Source of the DNA: Gryllotalpicola daejeonensis
GTDB lineage: Bacteria > Actinomycetota > Actinomycetes > Actinomycetales > Microbacteriaceae
Direction of reading: 5' to 3'
Assembly: GCF_039538145.1 (NCBI RefSeq)
Contig: NZ_BAABBV010000002.1
Coordinates: forward strand, 310,001 to 374,000
Length of the DNA: 64,000 nucleotides
This document shows positions 10,879-17,698 of the stretch, one piece after another. The notes under the pieces are model-generated. The model was not told where the DNA came from and did not search any database. It was given only the letters and a program-made list of their open reading frames with translations. Both the position numbers and the translations under genes were made by a program. Position 1 is the stretch's first letter; each line of letters starts with the position of its first letter.

Positions 10879-12264
10879 ATGGCACTGACCGGGCGCTTCG
10901 CGATCGTCGTCGCCGTCGGCGCCGTGCCGCTCGTGCTGCTCGGCAACACCCTCGGTGCCGCCTGGGGCGTGCTTGCCACGTGGGTCGTGCTGTGCGCGCT
11001 GCTCGCCGCCGTCGACGTCTGGATCGCGGCTTCGCCGCGCACGCTGACCCTCGCGCGCGACGTTCCCGGGCGCGTGCGGCTGGGCGAGTCGGTCGCCTCG
11101 CGTCTCGTGATCGGCAATCAGGGCCGACGGATGCTTCGCGCGACGATCCGCGACGCCTGGCAGCCCTCGGCCGGGGCCTCGACCACCCGGCAGCGCACTG
11201 CGGTTCCCGCCGGCGAGCGCCGGGCCGTCACGCTCACGCTCACGCCGACCCGCCGCGGCGAGCGCTGGGTGCAGCAGGTGACCGTGCGCTCCGTCGGCCC
11301 GCTCGGCCTCGCCGCCCGGCAGGGGGTGCTGGCACTGCCCGGGCGCGTCCGCGTGCTGCCGCCGTTCCTCTCGAGGAAGCACGTGCCCTCGCGGCTCGCC
11401 CGGCTGCGCGAGCTCGACGGGCGCACGGCGGTGATGATCCGCGGGCAGGGCACCGAGTTCGACTCGCTGCGGGAGTACGTGCGCGGCGACGACGTGCGCT
11501 CCATTGATTGGCGTGCTACGGCCCGGCGCACGGATGCGGTCTCCCTGCGGCCTGCGGCCGAGTCGACGGGCGGCGGCGCGGCGGGTGCAGCCGCCGTCGC
11601 GACGACCCCACGCCTCGTCGTGCGCACCTGGCGCCCCGAGCGCGACCGCCGCATCGTCATCGTGGTCGACTCGAGCCGCACGTCGGCCGCACGAATCGGC
11701 GACGAGCCGCGCCTCGACACGGCGATCGAGGCGAGCCTGCTGCTGTCCGTCATCGCCGACCGCGCCGGCGACCGCATCGACCTGCTCGCGTACGACCGCC
11801 GTGTTCGGGCTCGCGTGCACGGAGCCTCGGGGGCGGAGCTTCTCGGCAGGGAGGTCGACGCCCTGGCATCCGTTCACCCCGAGCTCATCGAGATGGACTG
11901 GCGCGCGATCCCGGCGCAGGTGCGCGCGCTGACCACCCAGCGTTCCCTCGTGGTGCTGCTCACCTCGCTCGACTCGATCGGGGCGGCGCAGGGGCTGCTG
12001 TCGGTGCTCGGGCAGCTCACGGCGAAGCACACGGTGCTTGTGGCATCCGTCATCGATCCGGACGTCGCCGAGGCCACGCGCGACCTCGACGACCGCGCCG
12101 AGGTCTATCGGGCGGCGGCCGCCGAGCGCGCGCTGCTCGACACCGCGCGGCTCGCCGATGCCGTGCGGCGCCTCGGCGCGCACGTCGTGACGGGCACCCC
12201 AGAGGGCCTGCCGCCCGCCGTGACCGACGCGTACCTCGGCCTCAAGGCCGCCGGCCAGCTGTAA
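10879..12264 (+). CDS. DUF58 domain-containing protein
   Basis: 461 residues. Two N-terminal membrane helices (about 5-50), a beta-rich region, then the DUF58 hallmark GTEFDSLREYVRGDDVRSID (about residues 193-212) and a C-terminal VWA-like domain (RRIVIVVDSSRTSAARIGDEPRLD near 258). DUF58 proteins are the standard partners of MoxR ATPases; Rv3693 is the counterpart beside moxR2. Start ATG at 10879 is chosen because MALTGRFAIVVAVGAV begins the first helix; the upstream in-frame extension overlaps the hairpin and is not conserved-looking. It converges with the MFS gene, 9 bases apart. Confidence 0.88.
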   Translation: MALTGRFAIVVAVGAVPLVLLGNTLGAAWGVLATWVVLCALLAAVDVWIAASPRTLTLARDVPGRVRLGESVASRLVIGNQGRRMLRATIRDAWQPSAGASTTRQRTAVPAGERRAVTLTLTPTRRGERWVQQVTVRSVGPLGLAARQGVLALPGRVRVLPPFLSRKHVPSRLARLRELDGRTAVMIRGQGTEFDSLREYVRGDDVRSIDWRATARRTDAVSLRPAAESTGGGAAGAAAVATTPRLVVRTWRPERDRRIVIVVDSSRTSAARIGDEPRLDTAIEASLLLSVIADRAGDRIDLLAYDRRVRARVHGASGAELLGREVDALASVHPELIEMDWRAIPAQVRALTTQRSLVVLLTSLDSIGAAQGLLSVLGQLTAKHTVLVASVIDPDVAEATRDLDDRAEVYRAAAAERALLDTARLADAVRRLGAHVVTGTPEGLPPAVTDAYLGLKAAGQL

Positions 12265-12273
12265 CCCGGCCCG

Positions 12274-13572
12274 TCAGCTCGCCTCGGCGGCCTCGAGCGT
12301 GTGCGGCAGCTTCTTCATCGTGCGCAGCGGCGAGAACACCAGCACCGCGATCGTCGCGAGCGCCGCGAGCACGACCCCCAACCACATCGTCGGCACCACG
12401 CCGAACCCGCCGCCGAGCCACCCCGCGACCGCCGCCGCGATGGGCGTCACGCCCCAGACGACGAAGCGGATCGACGCGTTCATGCGCCCGAGCAGTCGCG
12501 GCGGGCACAGTCGCTGACGGAACGACACCTGCGCGATGTTGTAGTTCAGCACCGTGAAGCTGAACACGAACATGCCGCCGATGAGGAACGGGATCGACGC
12601 GGCGGGGAGCACCGCCGCGAGCATGAACACGATGCCTCCGAGCGCGGAGCCGAGCGAGCTCCACACGATCAACGAGCCCTCGCCGACGCGACGCATCAGC
12701 CACGGCGTGGTCACCGCCCCGAGGATGCCACCCGCCGCTCCGATGCCCTCGATCACGCCGAACACCGTCGGCGTGAGGTGCAGCTCGCGCAGCACGAACA
12801 GCGGAACGAGCGTGGTCATGAGCCCTTCGAAGAGGTTCGTCGCACCCGTGTTGATCGTGATGCGCGTGAGCAGACTGTGCGTGAAGACGAAACGCAGGCC
12901 CTCGCCGATCTCGGTGAAGAGCGAGGTGTGATCGGATGCTTCGCGCTTCGGCTCGTCGTCCCTGATGGTCGCCACCGCGATCATCGAGGCGAGGTAGCCG
13001 AGCGCCGTCGCGAACAGCAGCAGCGGTGCCTTCACGACGGCCAGCAGCGCACCGGACAGCGCAGGTCCGCCGACGCGGGCCACCTGCGCGCTGGTCTCGA
13101 GCCCGGAGTTCGCCGGCGCCACGTGATCGGAGACGACGAGCCGAGGCACGATGCTCTGATAGGTCACGTCGAAGAACACGGTGGCGCCGCCGACGATCGC
13201 CGCGACCGCGTAGAGCTGCCAGATGTGCAGCGCGCCGAACAGCCACGCGGCGGGAATCGTCAGCAGAGCCGCCGCCCGCACGGCATCTGCGGTGATCATC
13301 ACCCGGCGCTTGCGCATGCGGTCGACCCAGGCGCCGACGGGCAGCCCGATCACGAGGAAGGCGAGCTGCTGGGCCGCGGTCAGATAGCCGACCTCCTGCG
13401 CGGTCGCGCGCAGCATCACCACCGCGATGACCGGGATCGCAAGCGTGCCGAGGTTCTCGCCGAGCTGGCTGAGGCTCTCGCCGACCCAGAGCCGCTGGAA
13501 GTTGCGGTTGCGCCAGACGCTTCCCGTCACGGGTGCCGCCGGCCCGGCATCCGTCACGTCATCGCTCGTCAC
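12274..13572 (-). CDS. MFS permease, enterobactin-exporter-like family
   Basis: 432 residues with about twelve membrane helices. The N-terminal VWRNRNFQRLWVGESLSQLG and the loop motif LPVGAWVDRMRKRRVMI (motif A, about 68-84) mark the MFS_3/EntS-like exporter group, often annotated as drug or siderophore exporters; the substrate cannot be told. The start is a GTG at 13572 overlapping the SpoIIM-like stop (GTGA). In M. tuberculosis the DUF58 and SpoIIM genes (Rv3693/Rv3694c) are adjacent, so this permease looks like an insertion into an otherwise conserved locus. Confidence 0.85.
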   Translation of the reverse strand: MTSDDVTDAGPAAPVTGSVWRNRNFQRLWVGESLSQLGENLGTLAIPVIAVVMLRATAQEVGYLTAAQQLAFLVIGLPVGAWVDRMRKRRVMITADAVRAAALLTIPAAWLFGALHIWQLYAVAAIVGGATVFFDVTYQSIVPRLVVSDHVAPANSGLETSAQVARVGGPALSGALLAVVKAPLLLFATALGYLASMIAVATIRDDEPKREASDHTSLFTEIGEGLRFVFTHSLLTRITINTGATNLFEGLMTTLVPLFVLRELHLTPTVFGVIEGIGAAGGILGAVTTPWLMRRVGEGSLIVWSSLGSALGGIVFMLAAVLPAASIPFLIGGMFVFSFTVLNYNIAQVSFRQRLCPPRLLGRMNASIRFVVWGVTPIAAAVAGWLGGGFGVVPTMWLGVVLAALATIAVLVFSPLRTMKKLPHTLEAAEAS

Positions 13573-14564
13573 CCCGCGACCAGCTGCGTCGCGCCGCGAT
13601 CGACCTCGTCGAGGTCGCCGGTCTCGCCCGCCCGCGCGGCGCGGCCGCCGACCACGAGCAGGTACGCGAGGAAGGCGAGCAGCGCCACGGCGCCGATCAG
13701 CAGCTTGGCCCACACGGGCAGGTGCGACGGCGTGACGAACCCCTCGATGATGCCCGAGACGAAGAGCGAGATCGTGAGCCCGATCGCCACGATGAACAGG
13801 GCGCGGCCCTCTTCGGCGAGCGCCCGCGAGCGGGTGCGCGGCCCGGGGGCGACCCATGCCCAGAAGATGCGGAATCCGGCCGCCGCCGCCACGAACACCG
13901 AGGTGAGCTCGAGCATGCCGTGGGGCAGCACGTACGAGAAGAACACGTCGCCCTTGCCGAAGGCGAACATGGCCGCCGCGTCGATACCGACATTGACGGC
14001 GTTCTGGATGATCACGACCGCGGGGTAGATGCCCGTGATGCCGAACGCGATGGACTGCGCCGCGACCCACGCGTTATTGGTCCACACCTGGCCGGTGAAG
14101 CTCGCCGCCGGGTTCTCGCGGTAGTAGTCCACGAAGTCGCTGTTCACGAGCTGCTTGAGGTCGGTCTGCTTGCCGAGGGCGGCGAGCACCGCGTGGTCGC
14201 CGTTGATCCAGCTCGCAAGCAGTACGGCGATGGCGACCGTCGCGAACGCGATGGCGAGCGTCGGCCAGCGCAGCCGGTAGAGCGCGGCAGGCAGGTGGAA
14301 GACGAAGAAGCGCGGCACGGCGCGCAGCGGGTTGTCGGACGCCCCGGTGAACCGCAGCCGCGCTCGCGAGAGCGACACCGACAGCCGCTCGCCCGCGGCG
14401 CTCTCGCCCGCGGTCGACGCGATGGTCGACAGCTGCGCGGAGCCGGTCTGGAACAGCTCGATCAGCTCGTCGGCCTCGCGGCCCGTGAGCACGCGCCGTG
14501 AGGCGAGGTGGTCGAGCCGTTCCCACTCGCCACGGTGGGCGGCCGTATAGGCATCGAGGTCCAT
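13569..14564 (-). CDS. Stage II sporulation protein M-like membrane protein
   Basis: 331 residues. A soluble N-terminal part (MDLDAYTAAHRGEWERLDHL) is followed by a SpoIIM-type membrane domain with helices near 98-120, 165-195, 215-240, 262-285 and 295-320, including FGITGIYPAVVIIQNAVNVG and SYVLPHGMLELTSVF. SpoIIM in Firmicutes acts in engulfment; actinobacterial homologues occur in non-sporulating species beside RDD, DUF58 and moxR (Rv3694c) with unknown role. Start ATG 14564 is chosen because this N terminus is conserved in the group. The start codons of this gene and the divergent RDD gene are only 9 or 18 bases apart. Confidence 0.85.
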   Translation of the reverse strand: MDLDAYTAAHRGEWERLDHLASRRVLTGREADELIELFQTGSAQLSTIASTAGESAAGERLSVSLSRARLRFTGASDNPLRAVPRFFVFHLPAALYRLRWPTLAIAFATVAIAVLLASWINGDHAVLAALGKQTDLKQLVNSDFVDYYRENPAASFTGQVWTNNAWVAAQSIAFGITGIYPAVVIIQNAVNVGIDAAAMFAFGKGDVFFSYVLPHGMLELTSVFVAAAAGFRIFWAWVAPGPRTRSRALAEEGRALFIVAIGLTISLFVSGIIEGFVTPSHLPVWAKLLIGAVALLAFLAYLLVVGGRAARAGETGDLDEVDRGATQLVAG

Positions 14565-14573
14565 CGTGCTTTG

Positions 14574-14579
14574 ATGATA
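14574..14579 (-). promoter_or_regulatory. -10 box of the SpoIIM-like gene
   Basis: TATCAT on the minus strand ends 9 bases before the ATG at 14564, giving a leader of only a few bases. It overlaps the possible ATG (14574) of the divergent RDD gene. Confidence 0.45.
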
Positions 14580-14582
14580 GCC

Positions 14583-15464
14583 ATGGCCGCAGGTTCGCCG
14601 ACCGTCATCTCCACCGCCGCCGATCGTCGCGGCCCGGGTGGCCTGCGCGACGCCGACGGACCCGATGCGATCGTCACCGGCGAGGCGGTCGCGCTGGCGG
14701 TGCGGCCTGCGGGATTCCTGTGGCGAGCCCTGTCCGGATTCATCGACCTGGCGTGCTCTGTCGGGGTGCTGATCCTGCTGCTGACCATCATGGCGGCGCT
14801 CGGCTCGCACCTCGACGACGCGGCGCAGGCCGCGCTTGCGATCGTGTCGGTCGTGCTGGCGTTCCTCGCCTATCCGATCATCTGGGAGGTCGCCTCACAC
14901 GGCCGCTCAGCCGGCCGCTTCGCCGCGGGCACCCGCATCGTGCGGGACGACGGCGGCGCGGCAGGCATCCGTCATGCCTTCGTCCGTGCGCTCGCGGGCG
15001 TCGTCGAGATCTACCTGACGCTTGGCGGGCTCGCCGTGATCGTCGCGCTGCTCAACGGCCGCTCGAAGCGCATCGGCGATCTGCTCGCCGGGACCTACGC
15101 GCAGCACGAGCGCGTGCCGCGCCTCACGCCGTCGTTCCTCGCCGTGCCGCCGCACCTGGCGGGCTGGGCGCAGCTCGCCGACGTCGCCGCGCTGCCGGAT
15201 TCGCTCGCCCGCCGGGTGAGCGCCTTCCTGGCTCAGCAGCAGCACCTGTCCCCTGCGGCCCGGGCAGGTCTCGGCGCTGAGCTCGCCGCCGAGGTGGCGC
15301 CCTTCGTGCACCCGCTTCCCGCGGCTGACCCGGTCACGCTCCTCTGGGCGGTCTCGGCCGTGCGCCGGCTGCGTGAGGCGCGCGCCCTCGACGCCGAGGC
15401 ACGTCGGCTCGCGGCGCTGACACCGACCCTCGCCCGCCGCCCGAACGCCTTCCCGGATCGCTGA
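14583..15464 (+). CDS. RDD family membrane protein
   Basis: 293 residues. An N-terminal RDD domain (about 30-155): VRPAGFLWRALSGFIDLACS carries the Arg/Asp pattern, followed by three hydrophobic segments and GDLLAGTYAQHE. The C-terminal 130 residues form a soluble helical part with SLARRVSAFLAQQQHLSPAA. RDD proteins are small membrane proteins, some proposed as ion exchangers; no activity is shown here. Start ATG 14583 is used; ATG 14574 would add three residues. Divergent from the SpoIIM-like gene, as Rv3695 is from Rv3694c. Confidence 0.83.
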   Translation: MAAGSPTVISTAADRRGPGGLRDADGPDAIVTGEAVALAVRPAGFLWRALSGFIDLACSVGVLILLLTIMAALGSHLDDAAQAALAIVSVVLAFLAYPIIWEVASHGRSAGRFAAGTRIVRDDGGAAGIRHAFVRALAGVVEIYLTLGGLAVIVALLNGRSKRIGDLLAGTYAQHERVPRLTPSFLAVPPHLAGWAQLADVAALPDSLARRVSAFLAQQQHLSPAARAGLGAELAAEVAPFVHPLPAADPVTLLWAVSAVRRLREARALDAEARRLAALTPTLARRPNAFPDR

Positions 15465-15510
15465 ACGCACGCCGCCGAGTCGCGCCCCGCGCGCCGGCCG
15501 GCGGCTCAGC

Positions 15511-15723
15511 TCAGCGGCCGGTGCCGAGAGTCTGGTGACGCACCACGCGCCAGCCCTGTGGGGCCGAGAGGCGGTCGGCGTGGTCGGCGCACAGATCGAA
15601 ACCGTGGGGCGAGCGCTCGGGCGCGAGCGGACCGACGACGGCCATCGAGTCGGCGTACACGTACGTCAGGGTGGCGACCGCCTCGCGCTGACAGGTCGAT
15701 TTGGAGCACTGGCGGTCGAGCAT
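15511..15723 (-). CDS. DUF3499 family protein
   Basis: 70 residues, matching the small actinobacterial DUF3499 family in its whole length: CSKSTCQREAVATLTYVYAD near the start, GPLAPE, LCADHADRL and GWRVVR. Four Cys/His-type positions (Cys6, Cys11, Cys46, His49) could bind a metal. Function unknown. It sits divergent from the metallopeptidase-like gene, as Rv3258c does from Rv3259. The start ATG at 15723 has no clear ribosome site. In mycobacteria manB follows this gene; here an RDD gene lies there instead. Confidence 0.85.
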   Translation of the reverse strand: MLDRQCSKSTCQREAVATLTYVYADSMAVVGPLAPERSPHGFDLCADHADRLSAPQGWRVVRHQTLGTGR

Positions 15724-15786
15724 GAATCGAGACTACGCCCGGCCTCCGACGCCGGCCGCCGACGCTCCGAGAACCCCGCGCGGACA

Positions 15787-15792
15787 TAGGAT
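15787..15792 (+). promoter_or_regulatory. -10 box, leaderless type
   Basis: TAGGAT ends 6 bases before the ATG at 15799, and no ribosome site is present. A transcript starting at the A of ATG is expected. Confidence 0.5.
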
Positions 15793-15798
15793 TCCTGC

Positions 15799-16242
15799 AT
15801 GCCCCGATCCCGACGCCGAGAGGTGCAGCCCACTCCCCCGAAGCGACTGAACCGCCACGGGCGGCGCGGCGTGCGCGGGCCGGTCACGGGGCCGCACCTG
15901 CCGATGCTGCAGGGCCGTATCGACTTCTTCGAGATGGCGGTCGCCTCGTGTGCCGACTACCTGAAGGGCCTATGGCCGGATGCCTTGGCAGACGTCCGCT
16001 TCGAGATCGCCGCGGCGCCTGCGGGCGCCCTCGGCGCCGAGGACGTCGAGCGCTGGGCGGTCGACACGGTGCGCGGCCGCATCACGCTCTTCCGCGTGCC
16101 GATCGAGCGCCTCGCGAAGCTGCACCGCAACGACGAACTGCACAAGCGGATGCTGATCGAGAGCTGCGTCTACCGTGCAGTCGCCGAGTACCTCGGCAAG
16201 GACCCGTGGGACCTCGCCCCCGACCGCTTCCGCCACTTCTGA
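15799..16242 (+). CDS. Metallopeptidase-like family protein (Rv3259 type), active site degenerate
   Basis: 147 residues. A basic N terminus is followed by RIDFFEMAVASCADYL, RGRITLFRVPIERLAKLHR and the C-terminal ESCVYRAVAEYLGKDPWDL, which align with actinobacterial zincin-like metallopeptidase family proteins encoded beside DUF3499. The position where zincins carry HExxH reads LIESCVY here, so the zinc-binding His is absent and only the Glu remains; protease activity is therefore doubtful. It lies beside DUF3499 and whiB as in M. tuberculosis. Probably leaderless. Confidence 0.75.
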   Translation: MPRSRRREVQPTPPKRLNRHGRRGVRGPVTGPHLPMLQGRIDFFEMAVASCADYLKGLWPDALADVRFEIAAAPAGALGAEDVERWAVDTVRGRITLFRVPIERLAKLHRNDELHKRMLIESCVYRAVAEYLGKDPWDLAPDRFRHF

Positions 16243-16265
16243 GTCGGAGCCGGGCCGGCTCCGGC
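16243..16265. terminator. Bidirectional hairpin between convergent genes
   Basis: Nine-bp stem (16243-16251 with 16257-16265, one G-T pair) and a 5-base loop, in the 25-base gap between the metallopeptidase-like gene and DUF5719. It can serve both strands. Confidence 0.6.
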
Positions 16266-16267
16266 CG

Positions 16268-17695
16268 TCAGCGCTTGTAGACGGTGAGCGCCGACGCGCT
16301 CGCGCTCGTCGGATACGCGACGTATGCCGCAAGCTGCCCGGGGCTGGCGAAGGTCACCGACGCGACCACTCCCTTCGCGTCCGGAACGCGGAGCACGTCG
16401 GGCTTCGTGAAGGCGTGCGACGCCGAGCCGTTGGCGGGCACCGTGATCGTCGACGACTGCTTCCCCTCGAGCGTCAGCGTGACCGCGTCGCTCGACGTGT
16501 TGGTCAGGTGCAGCGTGGCGTTCCCGCCGCCGATCGGGATCGCGGCGGCACCCTTCAACGGCGTCGCCGCCGCATACCAGGTGAAGTCGGTGCCCTTCTT
16601 GGCGACGACGGTCGAGGTGTGCACCGACGCGACGATGGGCTCGCTGCTGTCGACCGTGATCGTGTAGGTGCCCTTGCCGGCCTTCTCAAGAGGGACCTCG
16701 GAGACGACGCCGTGCCCGACGCTGGCGGTCAGCGCGGTGCCGGCGCCCTTGCCGCTCGCGGGCTTCACACCGATCGACAACTTGGCATCCTTCGTGCCGA
16801 CGGGAAGCACCCGGAGGACCGGCACCCCGCCATCGCCCGAGTCCGTCGCGGTCGCGGCAGACAGGGCGGTGCCGTCGAACAGCGCGCCGGGGATCACGAG
16901 CTTCTTCGCGGGCGCCGCGGTCGGCCCGACCCACTCGACCCCCTGCGGCGTGACGCCGGACACCTCGGATTCCTGCAGCTGCGCGCTCACCGTGCCGCCG
17001 GTGCTCGTGACGTGGACGACGGTCGCGCTCGCGTTCGGCACGAGGCCGGCCAGCGGCACGACGCGCTGGCTGTGCGGCTTCACGACGATGCCCGTGCCAC
17101 CGGCCGCCTCGGCGAGGCCCTGCTCGGAATACGGCTGGACCGCGACGGTCGCGCTGACGTCGCCCGGGTTGTCGAGGATGACGAGCGTGGTGGCGCCGAG
17201 CGACGTCGCGCCGCCGACGAGCCACTGGTCGAAGTCGGGCTGCACGCAGTTCGCGGCCGCGGTGCCGCTCACCTCTGCGGTCTTCTCGGTCACGGTCTGC
17301 GCGGCGGCGACCAGGGGCTCCTTGCCTCCGTCGGTCGCAGGCTGTCGATACGCCCGGGGCGCAGCGCCCCCGGGGTTCACGTTCGTGGTGCTCAGGTCGA
17401 CGGCATCCGGTTTCGCTCCGGCGCCGCCTGAGACCACCTGCGGGGTGGACAGAGCGGAGATCGCGGACGTCGACGCATCCGAGCCGAGCTGCAGCAGGGG
17501 CCCCGGGCAGGCGGCGGTCGCCGTCGCCGGCACCGGAGTGACGGAGCGCGAGACGGCGTGCGCCTGCGAGCTCGGCAGCGGCAGCGTGGTCACCGCGGTC
17601 ACGACGACGACGCTGGCGGCGATCCCGGCGGCGCCGGCGAGCACGCGCACCCCGGCGCGGGTCAGCGATGCCCGGCGGTTGGTCTGCTCAGTCAT
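16268..17695 (-). CDS. DUF5719 family secreted/anchored protein
   Basis: 475 residues. One N-terminal hydrophobic segment (about 13-37, AGVRVLAGAAGIAASVVVVTAV) acts as signal anchor; the rest is an extracytoplasmic beta-rich protein with repeated Ig-like stretches, for example TTLVILDNPGDVSATVAVQP and ATVVHVTSTGGTVSAQLQES. It matches DUF5719, found in actinobacteria directly after a large membrane glycosyltransferase near whiB. A strong GAGGAGG ribosome site lies 8-14 bases before the ATG, inside the end of the upstream gene. Context suggests a partner of that glycosyltransferase at the cell surface; function unknown. Confidence 0.85.
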   Translation of the reverse strand: MTEQTNRRASLTRAGVRVLAGAAGIAASVVVVTAVTTLPLPSSQAHAVSRSVTPVPATATAACPGPLLQLGSDASTSAISALSTPQVVSGGAGAKPDAVDLSTTNVNPGGAAPRAYRQPATDGGKEPLVAAAQTVTEKTAEVSGTAAANCVQPDFDQWLVGGATSLGATTLVILDNPGDVSATVAVQPYSEQGLAEAAGGTGIVVKPHSQRVVPLAGLVPNASATVVHVTSTGGTVSAQLQESEVSGVTPQGVEWVGPTAAPAKKLVIPGALFDGTALSAATATDSGDGGVPVLRVLPVGTKDAKLSIGVKPASGKGAGTALTASVGHGVVSEVPLEKAGKGTYTITVDSSEPIVASVHTSTVVAKKGTDFTWYAAATPLKGAAAIPIGGGNATLHLTNTSSDAVTLTLEGKQSSTITVPANGSASHAFTKPDVLRVPDAKGVVASVTFASPGQLAAYVAYPTSASASALTVYKR

Positions 17696-17698
17696 GGG

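Noticed and set aside
12301..14028. 575-codon plus-strand open frame opposite the MFS and SpoIIM-like genes
   Set aside because: Low-complexity antisense shadow; the minus-strand genes have helices, motifs and start-stop coupling.
15494..15521. CCGGCCG/CGGCCGG inverted repeat as a terminator between RDD and DUF3499
   Set aside because: Only 7 bp with a 14-base loop and it overlaps the DUF3499 stop; too weak to call.
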